Below the pieces are notes generated by a model. The model saw only the letters and a program-made list of their open reading frames with translations, had not been told where the DNA came from and searched no databases. 64,000 nucleotides of DNA, from the NCBI GenBank assembly GCA_963769745.1, contig CAVYNB010000003.1, forward strand, positions 1 to 64,000, in the 5' to 3' direction. Position numbers and translations under genes: made by a program. This stretch comes from JALORV01 sp963769745 (GTDB taxonomy: Bacteria > Pseudomonadota > Gammaproteobacteria > Burkholderiales > Burkholderiaceae_F). Positions 54,831 through 64,000 of the stretch are shown piece by piece (the first letter of the stretch is position 1; each line of letters begins with the position of its first letter).

Positions 54831-57583
54831 CTAGAAGAAGCTGTACTTCGCGGCCAGGGTCCACACACGACCCAGCGGGGTCGAGAACCGGTCGTCATAG
54901 CCGCGTGACTGGAAGCGCGACGCCTGGTTGGTGTACTCCGGATCGGTGTTGAGGAGGTTGATCACGCCGGCCTGCAGGGTCAGTCCCTTGTAGCCGGTCC
55001 ACGTGCCGGACAGACTCCAGATGGACGACTTGCCCACCGTGTGCCGGTTGTACGGCGCCGGCACGGGGTTCTGGTCGTAGTACCCGGACATGAAGCGGTT
55101 GAAGAGGTTCACCGACCACGCCTGCCACTGCCAGCCGAAGGTGGTGACCTGCTGGTAGCGAATGACCGGGCCACCGAACTGCGGGTTGTAGATGCCGACC
55201 GGGTTGTACCAGGTGCCGTTCGGCTCGACCTGGAACTCGTACTTCATCACGTACGTGCCACGGATGCCCAGGTTGAAACGGCCCCACTCGCTCGCCGGAC
55301 CCGTCCAGTTGACCTGGGCGTCGATACCGCTCGTCTCGACATCACCCAGATTCAGGTTGGTGTTGATGATGTAGGCCAGCGGATCGCCGCCCGGCATCTG
55401 GCAGGCGCCGATCGCGTTCTGGCGTGCCGGCGGGGCGGCGCTGCAACGGACGAAGAGGTTCGCGTACTTGGCCGGGTCGGCAAAGATCGACTGCTCACCG
55501 ATCACGCTGATCGAGTCCGTGATCGTGTAGTTCCAGTAGTCGAGTCCGAACGAGAACTCCGGCGTCGGCTGCAGCACGAAGCCGACCGTCCAGGCGTCGG
55601 ATTCTTCCGGCTGCAGGTCGACGTTGCCGCCCTGGAGTTGCTGGAACTGGATCAGGCAGTCACGCGAGGCGACGCCACCAGCGGCAGTGTTCACAACGCC
55701 GCCGGGGCACAGCACCGGGTCGTTGTAGCGAGTTCCGGTGAAGGTCGTCGAGTTCGGCGCGTACAGCTGCGTCAGCGTCGGCGCGGCAAACCCGGTGTTG
55801 TACGAACCGCGGATCAGCAGCATGTCGACCGGCGTGTAGCGGAACGAGATCTTCGGATTGGTCGTGCCGCCGAAGTCGCTGTAATCGTCGTAGCGGACCG
55901 CCGCGCCGATTTCCAGGTTCTTCAGGATCGGGAAGGTCATTTCGAGCGCAGCCGCCCAGACGTCACGATCGCCCTCGCGGACCGCGCCGGAACCGGCCAG
56001 GCCCGAGCTGGCCGCCTGGCTGACCAGCGGCACGTTCGTGTTGTAGACCATCTCCTCCTTGCGGAACTCCGCGCCGAGCGCCAGTCCCATCGGTCCGCCC
56101 GCAAGATTGCCGAACTGCGTCGCGGCCGACGCCGGTCAGGCTCCACAGCGTGCCTTCACCGTCCTGCACCTTGCCCAGCACGGTGTTGGCTTGCATATAG
56201 GCCAGGCCCGCGGCGCTTTGCTGTCCGAACGGATTGAGGAACGGTGCGCCGGCGGCTCCGGAGACGCCGTTGCGCAACGGCTGGGTCATCGGATAGCCGT
56301 TCAGGAAATGGTTCTCGACTTTCGAGTTCGACCACAGGCCTGCTACGTTGTAGTCCCATCCGGCAGCGGTGCCGTCGAGTGCGAGCACGAAGCGCTGGGT
56401 GTTGTTCTCCTGCTCGCCGCGCCGTGGACCCAGCACGGTCGTGCGCCAGCCGATCGAGATGTTCTGCGCCGTGTTGAGCGCCGGATTGGTGATCGGCGTG
56501 ATGCCATTGCCCGGGTAGTACGGGCTGGCCGGGGTCATCGTCAGGCCACCCTCGGGCGACGGCGCGATCTGCGTTTCAACCGTGTTGCGCGCCCAGAAGT
56601 ACTCGGCCGACAGCGTGTTGTTCGCGCCGAGCGCCAGACCACCGCGCAGGAAGAGCGACCATTGTTCCTGATCCGGAAAGACGTTCGTGAAGACCTGCGT
56701 GTCGGCGCCGCAGCGGTTGTTGCCCAGGCCCAGCGGTGCGGGCACCGGTCGTGGTGATCGATGACGGCGGGAAGCAGCCCGGCAGCGACGGATTGGCGTT
56801 GGCTACGTTCGGCGTCTGGGTGTAGTTCGCCGGGAACGTCGTCGGGCTCAGGCCGTTGAAGCCCTGTGACGGGATCCATGACGTCTGCATGAAATCGCGC
56901 TCGGTGCCGCCCAGGGGTTGCTGCTTGCGCCAGTTGAAGCCACCGTAGACATTCCAGCCCTGGGTCGCCATGTCGCCCCAGCCGCCGAGGATGTTGGCCA
57001 GATAGGTCTCGCCGCCACCTTCTTCCGGCAACTGGATTTCGCCGCCGACGGTCAGGCCCTTGTATTCCTTGCGCGTGATGAAGTTGATCACGCCCGCGAT
57101 GGCATCGGTACCGTACGTGGCCGACGCGCCGTCGGGCAGCACTTCGATGCGGTCGAGCGAGGAGGTCGGCAGGGTGTTCAGGTCAACCGCAACGCTGGAA
57201 AACGGATTGCTGACCACGCGCTTGCCGTTCAGCAGGACCAGGGTGCGCTGCGCACCGAGGGAGCGCAGGTCGGCGTACGAGGCTGCACCGTTCGTCGCAC
57301 TGACCGAGCCCGATGTCACCGTGCCGCCCTGTTGCTGGGTGATGAACTTGACCGCCTGCTCGGCGTTGGTGACCCCGGCCTTCTCCAGTTCGGAAACGCT
57401 GAGCGTCACGACCGGGAGCGAAGTCTCACCTTCGATCCGCTTGATCAGCGAGCCGGTGATCTCCACGCGGTCCTGCCGCACGGTTGGCGTCGGTGTTTGT
57501 GCAAGCGACACCGGCACAAAGCCAGTCAGTCCTGCGCTGAGCGCAGCGCCGACTGCCAAGCTGAGCTTGGTTCTTTTAAGCAT
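54831..57583 (-). CDS. TonB-dependent outer-membrane receptor 2, two frame breaks
   Basis: Paralogue of receptor 1 with the same N-terminus (MLKRTKLSLAVGAALSAGL, cleaved near SLAQ) and plug motifs (VEITGSLIKRIEGETSLPVV, LRSLGAQRTLVLLNGKRVV, GASATYGTDAIAGVINFI). ATG 57583 is chosen over an open upstream extension because it starts the signal peptide and has CCTTTGGAGGGG upstream. Single extra bases near 56740-56760 and 56125-56135 break the frame; the second repaired join is GVAATQFGNLAGGPMGLALG. The barrel ends RVWTLAAKYSFF. About 915 residues after repair. Substrate unknown; peptide or complex-polymer ligands are plausible for this group. Confidence 0.9.
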
Positions 57584-57794
57584 GGTTTTCCCCTCCAAAG
57601 GATGATGCAGCGCAGCGACAAAACATGGGCGCAAAGACCGCCGAGCCGTGCGCGGGAGCGTAATCAATGTCATCGGCCTGCAAAGAACTTTTCGAGAATC
57701 GAGCGACGAAGTGCGGCGACGCGTCGCGTTATTCCAACAGTCGATTGTCGTGTTCTGTTCGCCGATTCGGGAAAACCCGACCGCGTTGAACCGC

Positions 57795-59632
57795 TCAGCG
57801 AGTGGACTTCAGCCGTGGCACCGCGGCGAGCAGCGCCTGGGTGTAAGGGTCGCGGGGAGAGGACAGCAGAGCCGATGCATTGCCCTGTTCAACGATGCGG
57901 CCGTCCTTCATCACCGCGATTTCGTCGGCCAGATACTCGACGACTCCAAAGTTGTGGGTGATGAAGAGATAGGCGATGCCGAACTCGGCTTGCAGGTCCC
58001 GCAGCAGGTTCAGGATCTGCGCCTGCACAGAGACATCGAGCGCGGAGGTCGGCTCGTCGCAAACGATCAGCTGCGGTTCAACGGCGAGCGCGCGGGCGAT
58101 GGCCAGGCGCTGGCGCTGGCCACCGGAAAATTCGTGTGGATAGCGCGCGAGCGCATCCTGGCGCAGCCCGACGCGATCGACCATTGCCCGGATACGCGCC
58201 GATCGGTCGCCCGGCGCGATGTCCGGCCGCAGCGCCAGCAGGCCCTCTTCAAGGATCTCCTGGACCCGCATGCGGGGGTTCAGCGATGAGTACGGGTCCT
58301 GGAAGATGATCTGGATCCGGCGACGGGTGTCGCGCAACGCGTCGCCCTCGAGCCGGTCGAGTGGAGCGCCGTCGAGCAGGGCTTCACCCTCGATCCGCGC
58401 AACGCCGCGCAGCAGTTGCACCAGCGCCTTGCCGGTGGTGGTCTTGCCGCAGCCGGACTCCCCGACCAGGGCGAGCGTTCGTCCCGGCGCCAGATCGAAC
58501 GAGATCCCGTCCACCGCCTTGACGTGGCCGATCGTTCGCCGCAGCAGACCCCGACGTATCGGGAAGTACACCCTGTAGTCCCGCACCTGCAGCAGTGGCT
58601 TGAGGTTCGGCTTCGGCTCCGGTGACACGGAACGCGCTCTGCCAGAACCACCGACTCGACCGGCGCGCCGGCCCCTCCGTCGCGAAAGAGCACGCAGCGG
58701 ACCTGGTGCCCTGGGAGCGGTTCGAGCAGTTGCGGCGGCCGCTCGCGGCACTCGTCGCGAACGTGCGGACAGCGATCCGCAAAACGGCACTCTACAAACG
58801 TCTGGTCGAGTGCAGGCACGGTGCCGGGAATCGCGGTCAGGCGAGTGCGTCGCCGCGCGCTGTCGGGCAGCGCTTCGAGCAGCATTCGCGCATAAGGATG
58901 CAGCGGGCGGGCGAAGAATTCGGCGGTCCCGGCGACCTCGATGATCTGGCCGGCGTACATCAGCGCCACCCGTTGGGCGACTTCGGCGACGATGCCGAGG
59001 TCGTGCGTGATCAGCAGCATCGCCATGCCCTGAGTGCGCTGCAGTTCGACCAGCAGGTCGAGTATCTGCTTCTGGATCGTCACGTCGAGCGCCGTGGTCG
59101 GTTCGTCGGCAATGACGACATCGGGCTCTCCGGCCAGCGCGATCGCGATCATCACGCGCTGCTTCTGCCCGCCCGAGAGCTGGAACGGATAACTGTCGAT
59201 GCGCTGTTCGGGATCCGGCAGGCCCACGCGCCGCAGCCACTCCAGCGCCTTTGCGCGCGCCGCGGCACCGCGCAGCGCCGTGTGACGTTCGATCACCTCG
59301 ACGATCTGCCGGCCCACCCGGAGCACCGGATTCAGGCTGGTGGCCGGCTCCTGGAAGATGATGCTGACGCGGCGGCCGCGCACGTCGCGCATGCGGGCCT
59401 CCGGCAACTGGGCGAGGTCGGTGCCGGACAGGTTCATCCGTCCGCCCTGCACGCGTCCGTTGTCGGGCAGCAGGCGCAGGATCGACAGCGCCGTCATCGA
59501 CTTGCCGCAGCCGGACTCGCCGACCAGCGCGAAGGTCTCGCCGCGCGTGAGCGTCAGCGACAGCGCGTCGACGGCGTGCACCAGGCCGCTGTCCGTGTCC
59601 AGCACGGTGTCGAGCGACTCGATCGTCAGCAC
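57795..59632 (-). CDS. yejF: Yej-type ABC importer ATPase with two nucleotide-binding domains, one frame break
   Basis: ATP-binding component of an oligopeptide importer. ATG 59632 opens the first domain with Walker A GESGCGKS (38-45), signature LSGGQKQR and Walker B VVIADEPTTALD, then the OppD-like zinc-type CRFADRCPHVRDEC tail. Near 58600-58660 the frame changes (one base missing or two extra) to SVSPEPKPNLKPLLQVRDY and a second domain with GESGCGKTTT, FSGGQRQR and LIVCDEPTSALD. This is either one YejF-like fusion with an error or two overlapping genes, the second from a GTG near 58630. The dual-domain order fits YejF. It lies 12 bases after yejE. Confidence 0.85.
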
Positions 59633-59644
59633 GGCATCGGCCGT

Positions 59645-61087
59645 TCACGTCGCTTCCTTCAGCCGCATGCGGCGCGGCCGGAATGCGCGCGCGCGCGGGT
59701 CGAAGGCCTCGCGCACGGCATCGGCAAACAGGTTGGCGGCCAGCACCAGCGCCAGCATGAAGGTGAACGCGGTCGCGAGGTTCCACCACACCACGGGGTC
59801 ACGCGACATTTCGCTGCGCGCCAGGTTGATCATCGAGCCGAAACTCGATGAATTCGGATCGACGCCGACACCGACGTAGGACAGCACCGCTTCGTACAGC
59901 ACCAGCGCCGAGAAATCGAGCACGGCGACGATCAGCACCAGGTGCATCACGTTCGGCAGGATGTGGCGCCCCATGATGCGCCAGTGGCTCACGCCGAAGG
60001 CGTGCGCGGCCTGTACGTACTCCAGCTCGGAAATCTTCAGCGTCTCGGCGCGCAGCAGGCGGCACAACGTGGCCCAGCCGGTGATGCCGAGGATCACGCA
60101 CAGCAGGAACAGGCGAAACTCCGCACGCTCCACGCCGGTGGCGAAGTTCTCGGCGTTGCGGTCGATGTAGACGTTGATCAGCAGGACGAAGGCCGCGACC
60201 AGCAGGATCGGCGGGATCGCCGACAGCACGGTGTAGAAGTACTGGATGACGTCGTCGACCCAGCCCTTGAAGTAGCCCGCCAGCACGCCGAGCGCGATTG
60301 CCAGCGGCAGTGTCGCGATGGTCGAGAGCGAACCGATCACCACGGCCGTCCGGATGCTCTTCAATGCCTGGAACAGCACGTCGTTGCCGGTGCGATCGGT
60401 GCCGAAGGGGTGATAGACGGGCCACACCGCCGCGAGCCAGCCGATGAACATCGCGATCAGCGTCGCGGTGGCAAGGATCGCGCGCCAGGGAACCTCGGTT
60501 TCCGCACGCAGCATTGCGCCGAGCGAGGCACGCCAGCCGGTTCCGCGACTGCGCACGGCGGCAATGCCCAGCGTCAGCAGCACGGCGAAAGCCAGTCCGC
60601 CGCCGAGGCCCCGTAGCGAACGCGCGGCCAGGTCCGGTATCCAGTCGCGGGCGGGATCCTGCAGGTGGGCGCCCCCATGGGCCAGTCGCGGCAGCTCACG
60701 GACTTCCTTGCCGTCGATCACGGCGGTTTCGCGCTGGAACGACCAGTAGGCGAGCGGCACCGAGTAGGTCTTCTCGCGGGCGTCGACCGCGTGGCGCAAC
60801 AGCACGTCGAGCGGTGACAGCGTGCGCGTCGCGTAAGCCTCCTGGACATCGGGTGCGGCGCCGGGCGCAGCGGACAGGCGCGGCCGGAAGTGGATCGAGT
60901 CCAGCAGGGCGATCGTGATGAAAACGATCAGCACGACGGCCGCCGACATGGCCGGTGCGCTGCGCAGCACATGACGCCAGGTGGCGCGCAGGTTGGGACT
61001 GCGTCGCACATGCACGACGTAAGCAACGACCGTGGCGACCACGAGCCAGAGCACGAGGTCGGTCCAGAGGAAGACGAACTTGGGCAT
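59645..61087 (-). CDS. yejE: Yej-type ABC importer permease, second subunit
   Basis: Inner-membrane permease of the dipeptide/oligopeptide class. I start at ATG 61087 (PKFVFLWTDLVLWLVVATVV); the 53 residues upstream in frame overlap yejB and are not protein-like. At 480 residues it is about 140 longer than E. coli YejE because of extra N-terminal helices and a 120-residue periplasmic insertion (about 60-190). The permease core has the EAA-type loop AAHAFGVSHWRIMGRHILPNV and SYVGVGVDPNSSSFG near the end. It lies 19 bases after yejB. Confidence 0.88.
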   Translation of the reverse strand: MPKFVFLWTDLVLWLVVATVVAYVVHVRRSPNLRATWRHVLRSAPAMSAAVVLIVFITIALLDSIHFRPRLSAAPGAAPDVQEAYATRTLSPLDVLLRHAVDAREKTYSVPLAYWSFQRETAVIDGKEVRELPRLAHGGAHLQDPARDWIPDLAARSLRGLGGGLAFAVLLTLGIAAVRSRGTGWRASLGAMLRAETEVPWRAILATATLIAMFIGWLAAVWPVYHPFGTDRTGNDVLFQALKSIRTAVVIGSLSTIATLPLAIALGVLAGYFKGWVDDVIQYFYTVLSAIPPILLVAAFVLLINVYIDRNAENFATGVERAEFRLFLLCVILGITGWATLCRLLRAETLKISELEYVQAAHAFGVSHWRIMGRHILPNVMHLVLIVAVLDFSALVLYEAVLSYVGVGVDPNSSSFGSMINLARSEMSRDPVVWWNLATAFTFMLALVLAANLFADAVREAFDPRARAFRPRRMRLKEAT

Positions 61088-61106
61088 CGTCGTCGGTCCG
61101 TCGTCG

Positions 61107-62084
61107 TCAGGCGAGCCGCACGCGCGGATCGACGAACGTGTAGGCGATGTCGGTCGCGAGGTAGGCGAGGATGTACAAGAGCGACCCGAGGAAGACCATG
61201 GTGTGCACGATGGCGAAGTCCTGGCCGGCGATCGCCTCGACGACATAGGTGCCCAGTCCCGGGATGCCGAAGAACGACTCGAACACGATCGAACCGAGGA
61301 ACGCGTAGGGCAGCAGCGCCCCGACGTGCGTCAGGATCGGCAGCCAGGCGTTGCGCAGCACATGGCCGAACAGCACCGCGGACTCGGCCAGCCCCTTGGA
61401 GCGCGCGGTGCGCACATAGTCCTTGCCGATCTCCTCCAGCAGCATCGCGCGAAAGAGGCGCGCCTCGCTGCCAAGCTGGAACACGATGCCGACGACGAGC
61501 GGCAGCGCGAGGAACTTCACCAGATCGAGTCCCGGGACGAAACCCGACAGCGGCACCAGCTTCAGCGTCTTGCCGAAGAACCACTGGGCCATGATGATGT
61601 AAAACAGGCTCGAGATCGACATCATCACGACGCAGACCACGGTGCCCCAGAAGTCGAGGTAGCTGGCACGGAAGAACACCAGCAGCAGCGAAAACGCGAT
61701 GCCCGTGAACAGTGTCAGCAGCAGCATCGGCCCGGCCAGCGCGAGGCTGGCGGGAATGCGGGTCGCGATCTCGTGGCGGATGTCGCGCCCGCTGTCGCTG
61801 GTGCCGAAATTCAGGGTGAAAAGCCGCAGCGAACGGTCGTAGAAGATCGTCTGTGTGATCTTGGCGGTGCCGTCGGCCTGGGCGTTGAACCACAGCGGCT
61901 TGTCGTAGCCCCGCTCGGCCTTCCACTTCTCGATCGCATCCTGCGACACGCGCTTGGCGCCGATGTTGAGCCGCGCGATGTTGTCGGGCGAATTGACCGC
62001 GAAGAACAGCGTGAAGGTGAGAAGGTTTACGCCGATCAGGATCAGCACGGCGTAGCCGATGCGCCGGACGATGTAGTTCAGCAC
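61107..62084 (-). CDS. yejB: Yej-type ABC importer permease, first subunit
   Basis: Inner-membrane permease, 325 residues. The N-terminal helix NYIVRRIGYAVLILIGVNLLT is followed by a periplasmic insertion (about 30-110, including KWKAERGYDKPLWF and LNFGTSDSGRDI) and five further helices. The EAA-type loop reads YVRTARSKGLAESAVLFGHV and the C-terminus has FVDPRVRLA, both typical of DppB/YejB. It begins 28 bases after yejA, so the importer genes are one operon. Confidence 0.93.
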   Translation of the reverse strand: MLNYIVRRIGYAVLILIGVNLLTFTLFFAVNSPDNIARLNIGAKRVSQDAIEKWKAERGYDKPLWFNAQADGTAKITQTIFYDRSLRLFTLNFGTSDSGRDIRHEIATRIPASLALAGPMLLLTLFTGIAFSLLLVFFRASYLDFWGTVVCVVMMSISSLFYIIMAQWFFGKTLKLVPLSGFVPGLDLVKFLALPLVVGIVFQLGSEARLFRAMLLEEIGKDYVRTARSKGLAESAVLFGHVLRNAWLPILTHVGALLPYAFLGSIVFESFFGIPGLGTYVVEAIAGQDFAIVHTMVFLGSLLYILAYLATDIAYTFVDPRVRLA

Positions 62085-62112
62085 GAACGATCTCGACGCG
62101 CGGTCGCAGCCG

Positions 62113-64000
62113 TCACTCGGCAGCCTTCAGGGTCGCGAGTGTGCGCCCCGCGGTCTCGCGCTCGCGCCGCTTCCAGCTGCGGAACGCCGGCACCACGGCG
62201 GCGACAAGGACCAGCACGATCAGCACGACCGGCCACCAGATCGGCCGGTTCCATTCGGCGATCTTCGCGGCGCGCAGCTCGGGGTCGACCTTGAAGTACA
62301 TGAGGCGATCGTTCGCCAGCGGCGCCGGCTTCACGTTGCCGACCCAGCCGTGCTGCACCGAGCCCGCATACGGGTTGTAACCGAACGCCCACGGTGCATC
62401 CTTCTGCAGGATGGCGGTCATCTGGTCGACGACCTGCTGCTTGCGCGGGACGTCGTCGAGGTAGCGCATCTCCTCGAACAGCTTGTCGAACTCGGCATTC
62501 TGGTAGTTGGCCGTGTTGTTGCCGTTGCCCTGCGTGGCGGCCTGCGAGTTGGGTCCGTACAGCAGGAACAGGAAGTTCTCGGCGTCCGGGTAGTCGGCAA
62601 ACCAGCCCCACCAGAAGATCTGGAGACTGCCCTTGTCGGCCTTGTCCTGGAAGCGGTTGTAGTCGGTGGCGCGCAGTTCGAGCTGCACGCCGAGCTTGGC
62701 GAACTGCTTGACCATCCACTCGACCTCGGCCTTGAGCTCGGGTGTCAGCGCGCGCTGGTAGTCGTAGTTCAGTACCAGCGGCTGGCCGGTCTTCGCATCG
62801 CGCCCGTCCGGGTACCCGGCTTCGGCCAGCAGCTTCTTGGCTTCCTCGATCGACTTGCGCCGCGGCTTGCCATCGACGATGTCGTACACCGTGCGATTGA
62901 TCGCCTCGGGGCGAAAGGCAAACACACCGGGTGGCACCGCGCCCATCGCCGGCTCGCCCGCGGCCTTGCTCTCGAACACGCGGACGAACTCTTCCCAGTC
63001 GATGGCGATCGACAGTGCCTGGCGCAGCTTGCGGTTGCGCTCCTGCTCCTCCGGGGTCTTGCCCTTGCCAACCACCGGGTCCCACCAGTTGAAGCCGAGG
63101 TACCAGTTGGAGATCTCGAGCATCTTCGGCATCTGGATGCCGCGCTCGCGAAAGAGCCGCGCCACCTTCTCGGAGTTCTTGACGTCGTAGTCGAGGTCCT
63201 GGAACCAGTCGAAGCGCGAGACATCCGGATTGTCGTAGTAGCCCTGCATGAACTTCGTCTTGTGCGGGATCTTCTCCTTCTCGATCGAGAAGACGACCTG
63301 GTCGACGAAGGGCATCGACTTGCCGCAGTCGGCGAGCAGGCCGGCGGCCTTGTCCGCTGCCTCGCCTTCGCACGGATAGGGCTCGCCGCGGAAGTTCGGA
63401 TTGCGCGAGAGCACGTGGCGGCGGTTTTCCTGGTACTCGGTCAGCATGTAGGGGCCGGTGCCGACCGGCCAGTAGTTCATGCTGAGGTTGCGTTCGTTCA
63501 TGCCGGGCTGGGCATAGAACCTGTCGACCTCCCACGGCACCGGGGAAAAGAAGCTCATCGTCAGCCAGTACTTGAACTGCGGGTACTTGCCCTTGAGGCG
63601 GATCCTGAGCGTGTGATCGTCGAGCGCTTCGGCGCCGGCCAGAGGAAACTGGCGGAAGTCGAGGAACGGCAGGTTGCGGTCGGTGAGCGGCTTGCCGCTG
63701 CGCAGCTTCTCGTCTTCCTTCGAGATGAGCTCGCCATAGTCCTTGAGCCCGACGATGTGCTCGGCCATCGGCGAGAACGACGGCGACTTGATGCGCGTCG
63801 TCGCCAGGCGCCTGATCGCGTACACATAGTCATGCGCCGTCAGCTCGCGCGTGCCGCGGTGCTCGAAGTCGAAGGGCGTGCGCCTGTCACCGAGTTCGCC
63901 TTGCGTCAACGCGTGGTAGCGGAAATTTCCCGCATCATCTTTCGCGAAGGCAGGATGCGGCGAGATAGAGAATTCCCTTCCGCAGTTTGATGTCGTAGAC
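62113..64000 (-). CDS. yejA: Yej-type solute-binding protein with C-terminal membrane anchor, 5' end beyond window, one frame break
   Basis: Family 5 extracellular solute-binding protein of a peptide importer. The gene enters from the window edge reading VYDIKLRKGILY; one extra base near 63961-63966 breaks the frame, which then runs SPHPAFAKDDAGNFRYHALT to the stop. A start at the TTG at 63907-63909 would be false. Binding-protein motifs include NYWPVGTGPYMLTEYQENRR and FNWWDPVVGKGKTPEEQERN. Uniquely it ends with a hydrophobic helix (WWPVVLIVLVLVAAVVPAF) and a basic tail KRRERE, so it is likely tethered to the inner membrane. The signal peptide lies outside the window. Confidence 0.88.
   Translation of the reverse strand, partial: STTSNCGREFSISPHPAFAKDDAGNFRYHALTQGELGDRRTPFDFEHRGTRELTAHDYVYAIRRLATTRIKSPSFSPMAEHIVGLKDYGELISKEDEKLRSGKPLTDRNLPFLDFRQFPLAGAEALDDHTLRIRLKGKYPQFKYWLTMSFFSPVPWEVDRFYAQPGMNERNLSMNYWPVGTGPYMLTEYQENRRHVLSRNPNFRGEPYPCEGEAADKAAGLLADCGKSMPFVDQVVFSIEKEKIPHKTKFMQGYYDNPDVSRFDWFQDLDYDVKNSEKVARLFRERGIQMPKMLEISNWYLGFNWWDPVVGKGKTPEEQERNRKLRQALSIAIDWEEFVRVFESKAAGEPAMGAVPPGVFAFRPEAINRTVYDIVDGKPRRKSIEEAKKLLAEAGYPDGRDAKTGQPLVLNYDYQRALTPELKAEVEWMVKQFAKLGVQLELRATDYNRFQDKADKGSLQIFWWGWFADYPDAENFLFLLYGPNSQAATQGNGNNTANYQNAEFDKLFEEMRYLDDVPRKQQVVDQMTAILQKDAPWAFGYNPYAGSVQHGWVGNVKPAPLANDRLMYFKVDPELRAAKIAEWNRPIWWPVVLIVLVLVAAVVPAFRSWKRRERETAGRTLATLKAAE

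Noticed and set aside
1..64000. CRISPR arrays, prophage or insertion sequence
   Set aside because: No regularly spaced short repeats, integrase, transposase or phage structural genes were seen. The only repeats are the tetR tandem unit, the 438-bp palindrome and small hairpins.

Overview
The window is GC-rich, almost wholly coding DNA from a Gram-negative bacterium, very probably a betaproteobacterium. The main evidence is gene order. The run miaB, phoH, ybeY, corC, lnt, glyQ, glyS, plsC, ygjP-like, gloA, ksgA, pdxA, surA, lptD, amgK, murU, ubiH-like, dusB, fis, purH, ruvC, ruvA, ruvB is the arrangement I know from Burkholderiales and relatives. I cannot name a genus.

Layout. 1-11.8 kb: surface-polysaccharide genes. 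Leftward are manC, hldE1 and hldD (GDP-mannose and ADP-heptose). Rightward are gmd, rmd, algC-like, pgi, galE, waaC and waaA, which supply GDP-D-rhamnose, UDP-galactose and the heptose/Kdo inner core. 11.8-14.4 kb: leftward tolC-like, rhodanese and Pcm-family methyltransferase genes. 14.6-15.8 kb: a TetR regulator whose 5' half and leader are tandemly duplicated, with a palindromic operator. 15.8-16.8 kb: thiD and a CAT-anticodon tRNA. 16.8-46.2 kb: the conserved housekeeping run (tRNA thiolation, 16S maturation, lipoprotein acylation, glycyl-tRNA charging, LPS transport, peptidoglycan recycling, purine synthesis, Holliday-junction processing). A large Zn-metalloprotease and an opposite-strand lipoprotein interrupt it, and a 438-bp near-palindrome lies before ruvC. 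46.3-50.1 kb: tonB-exbB-exbD-exbD-TPR operon. 50.2-51.7 kb: a SoxX-like cytochrome and two tiny membrane proteins. 51.8-64.0 kb: leftward, two paralogous TonB-dependent receptors and a Yej-type peptide ABC importer (yejF, yejE, yejB, yejA) cut by the window edge.

The genes fit together as envelope biology: sugar donors for LPS and O-antigen, LPS export (LptD, SurA), wall recycling (AmgK, MurU), energised outer-membrane uptake (TonB-ExbBD with two receptors) and inner-membrane oligopeptide uptake (Yej).

Quality warning. At least 17 reading-frame breaks in otherwise intact genes (pgi, waaA, tolC, lnt, pdxA, lptD, ruvC, both receptors, yejA and others) are each repaired by removing one base. 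Only two breaks (waaC, yejF) have the opposite sign. Several affected genes are normally essential, so these look like single-base insertion errors in the assembly rather than decay. I annotate each as one gene across the break. I found no CRISPR array, prophage, insertion sequence or plasmid origin.
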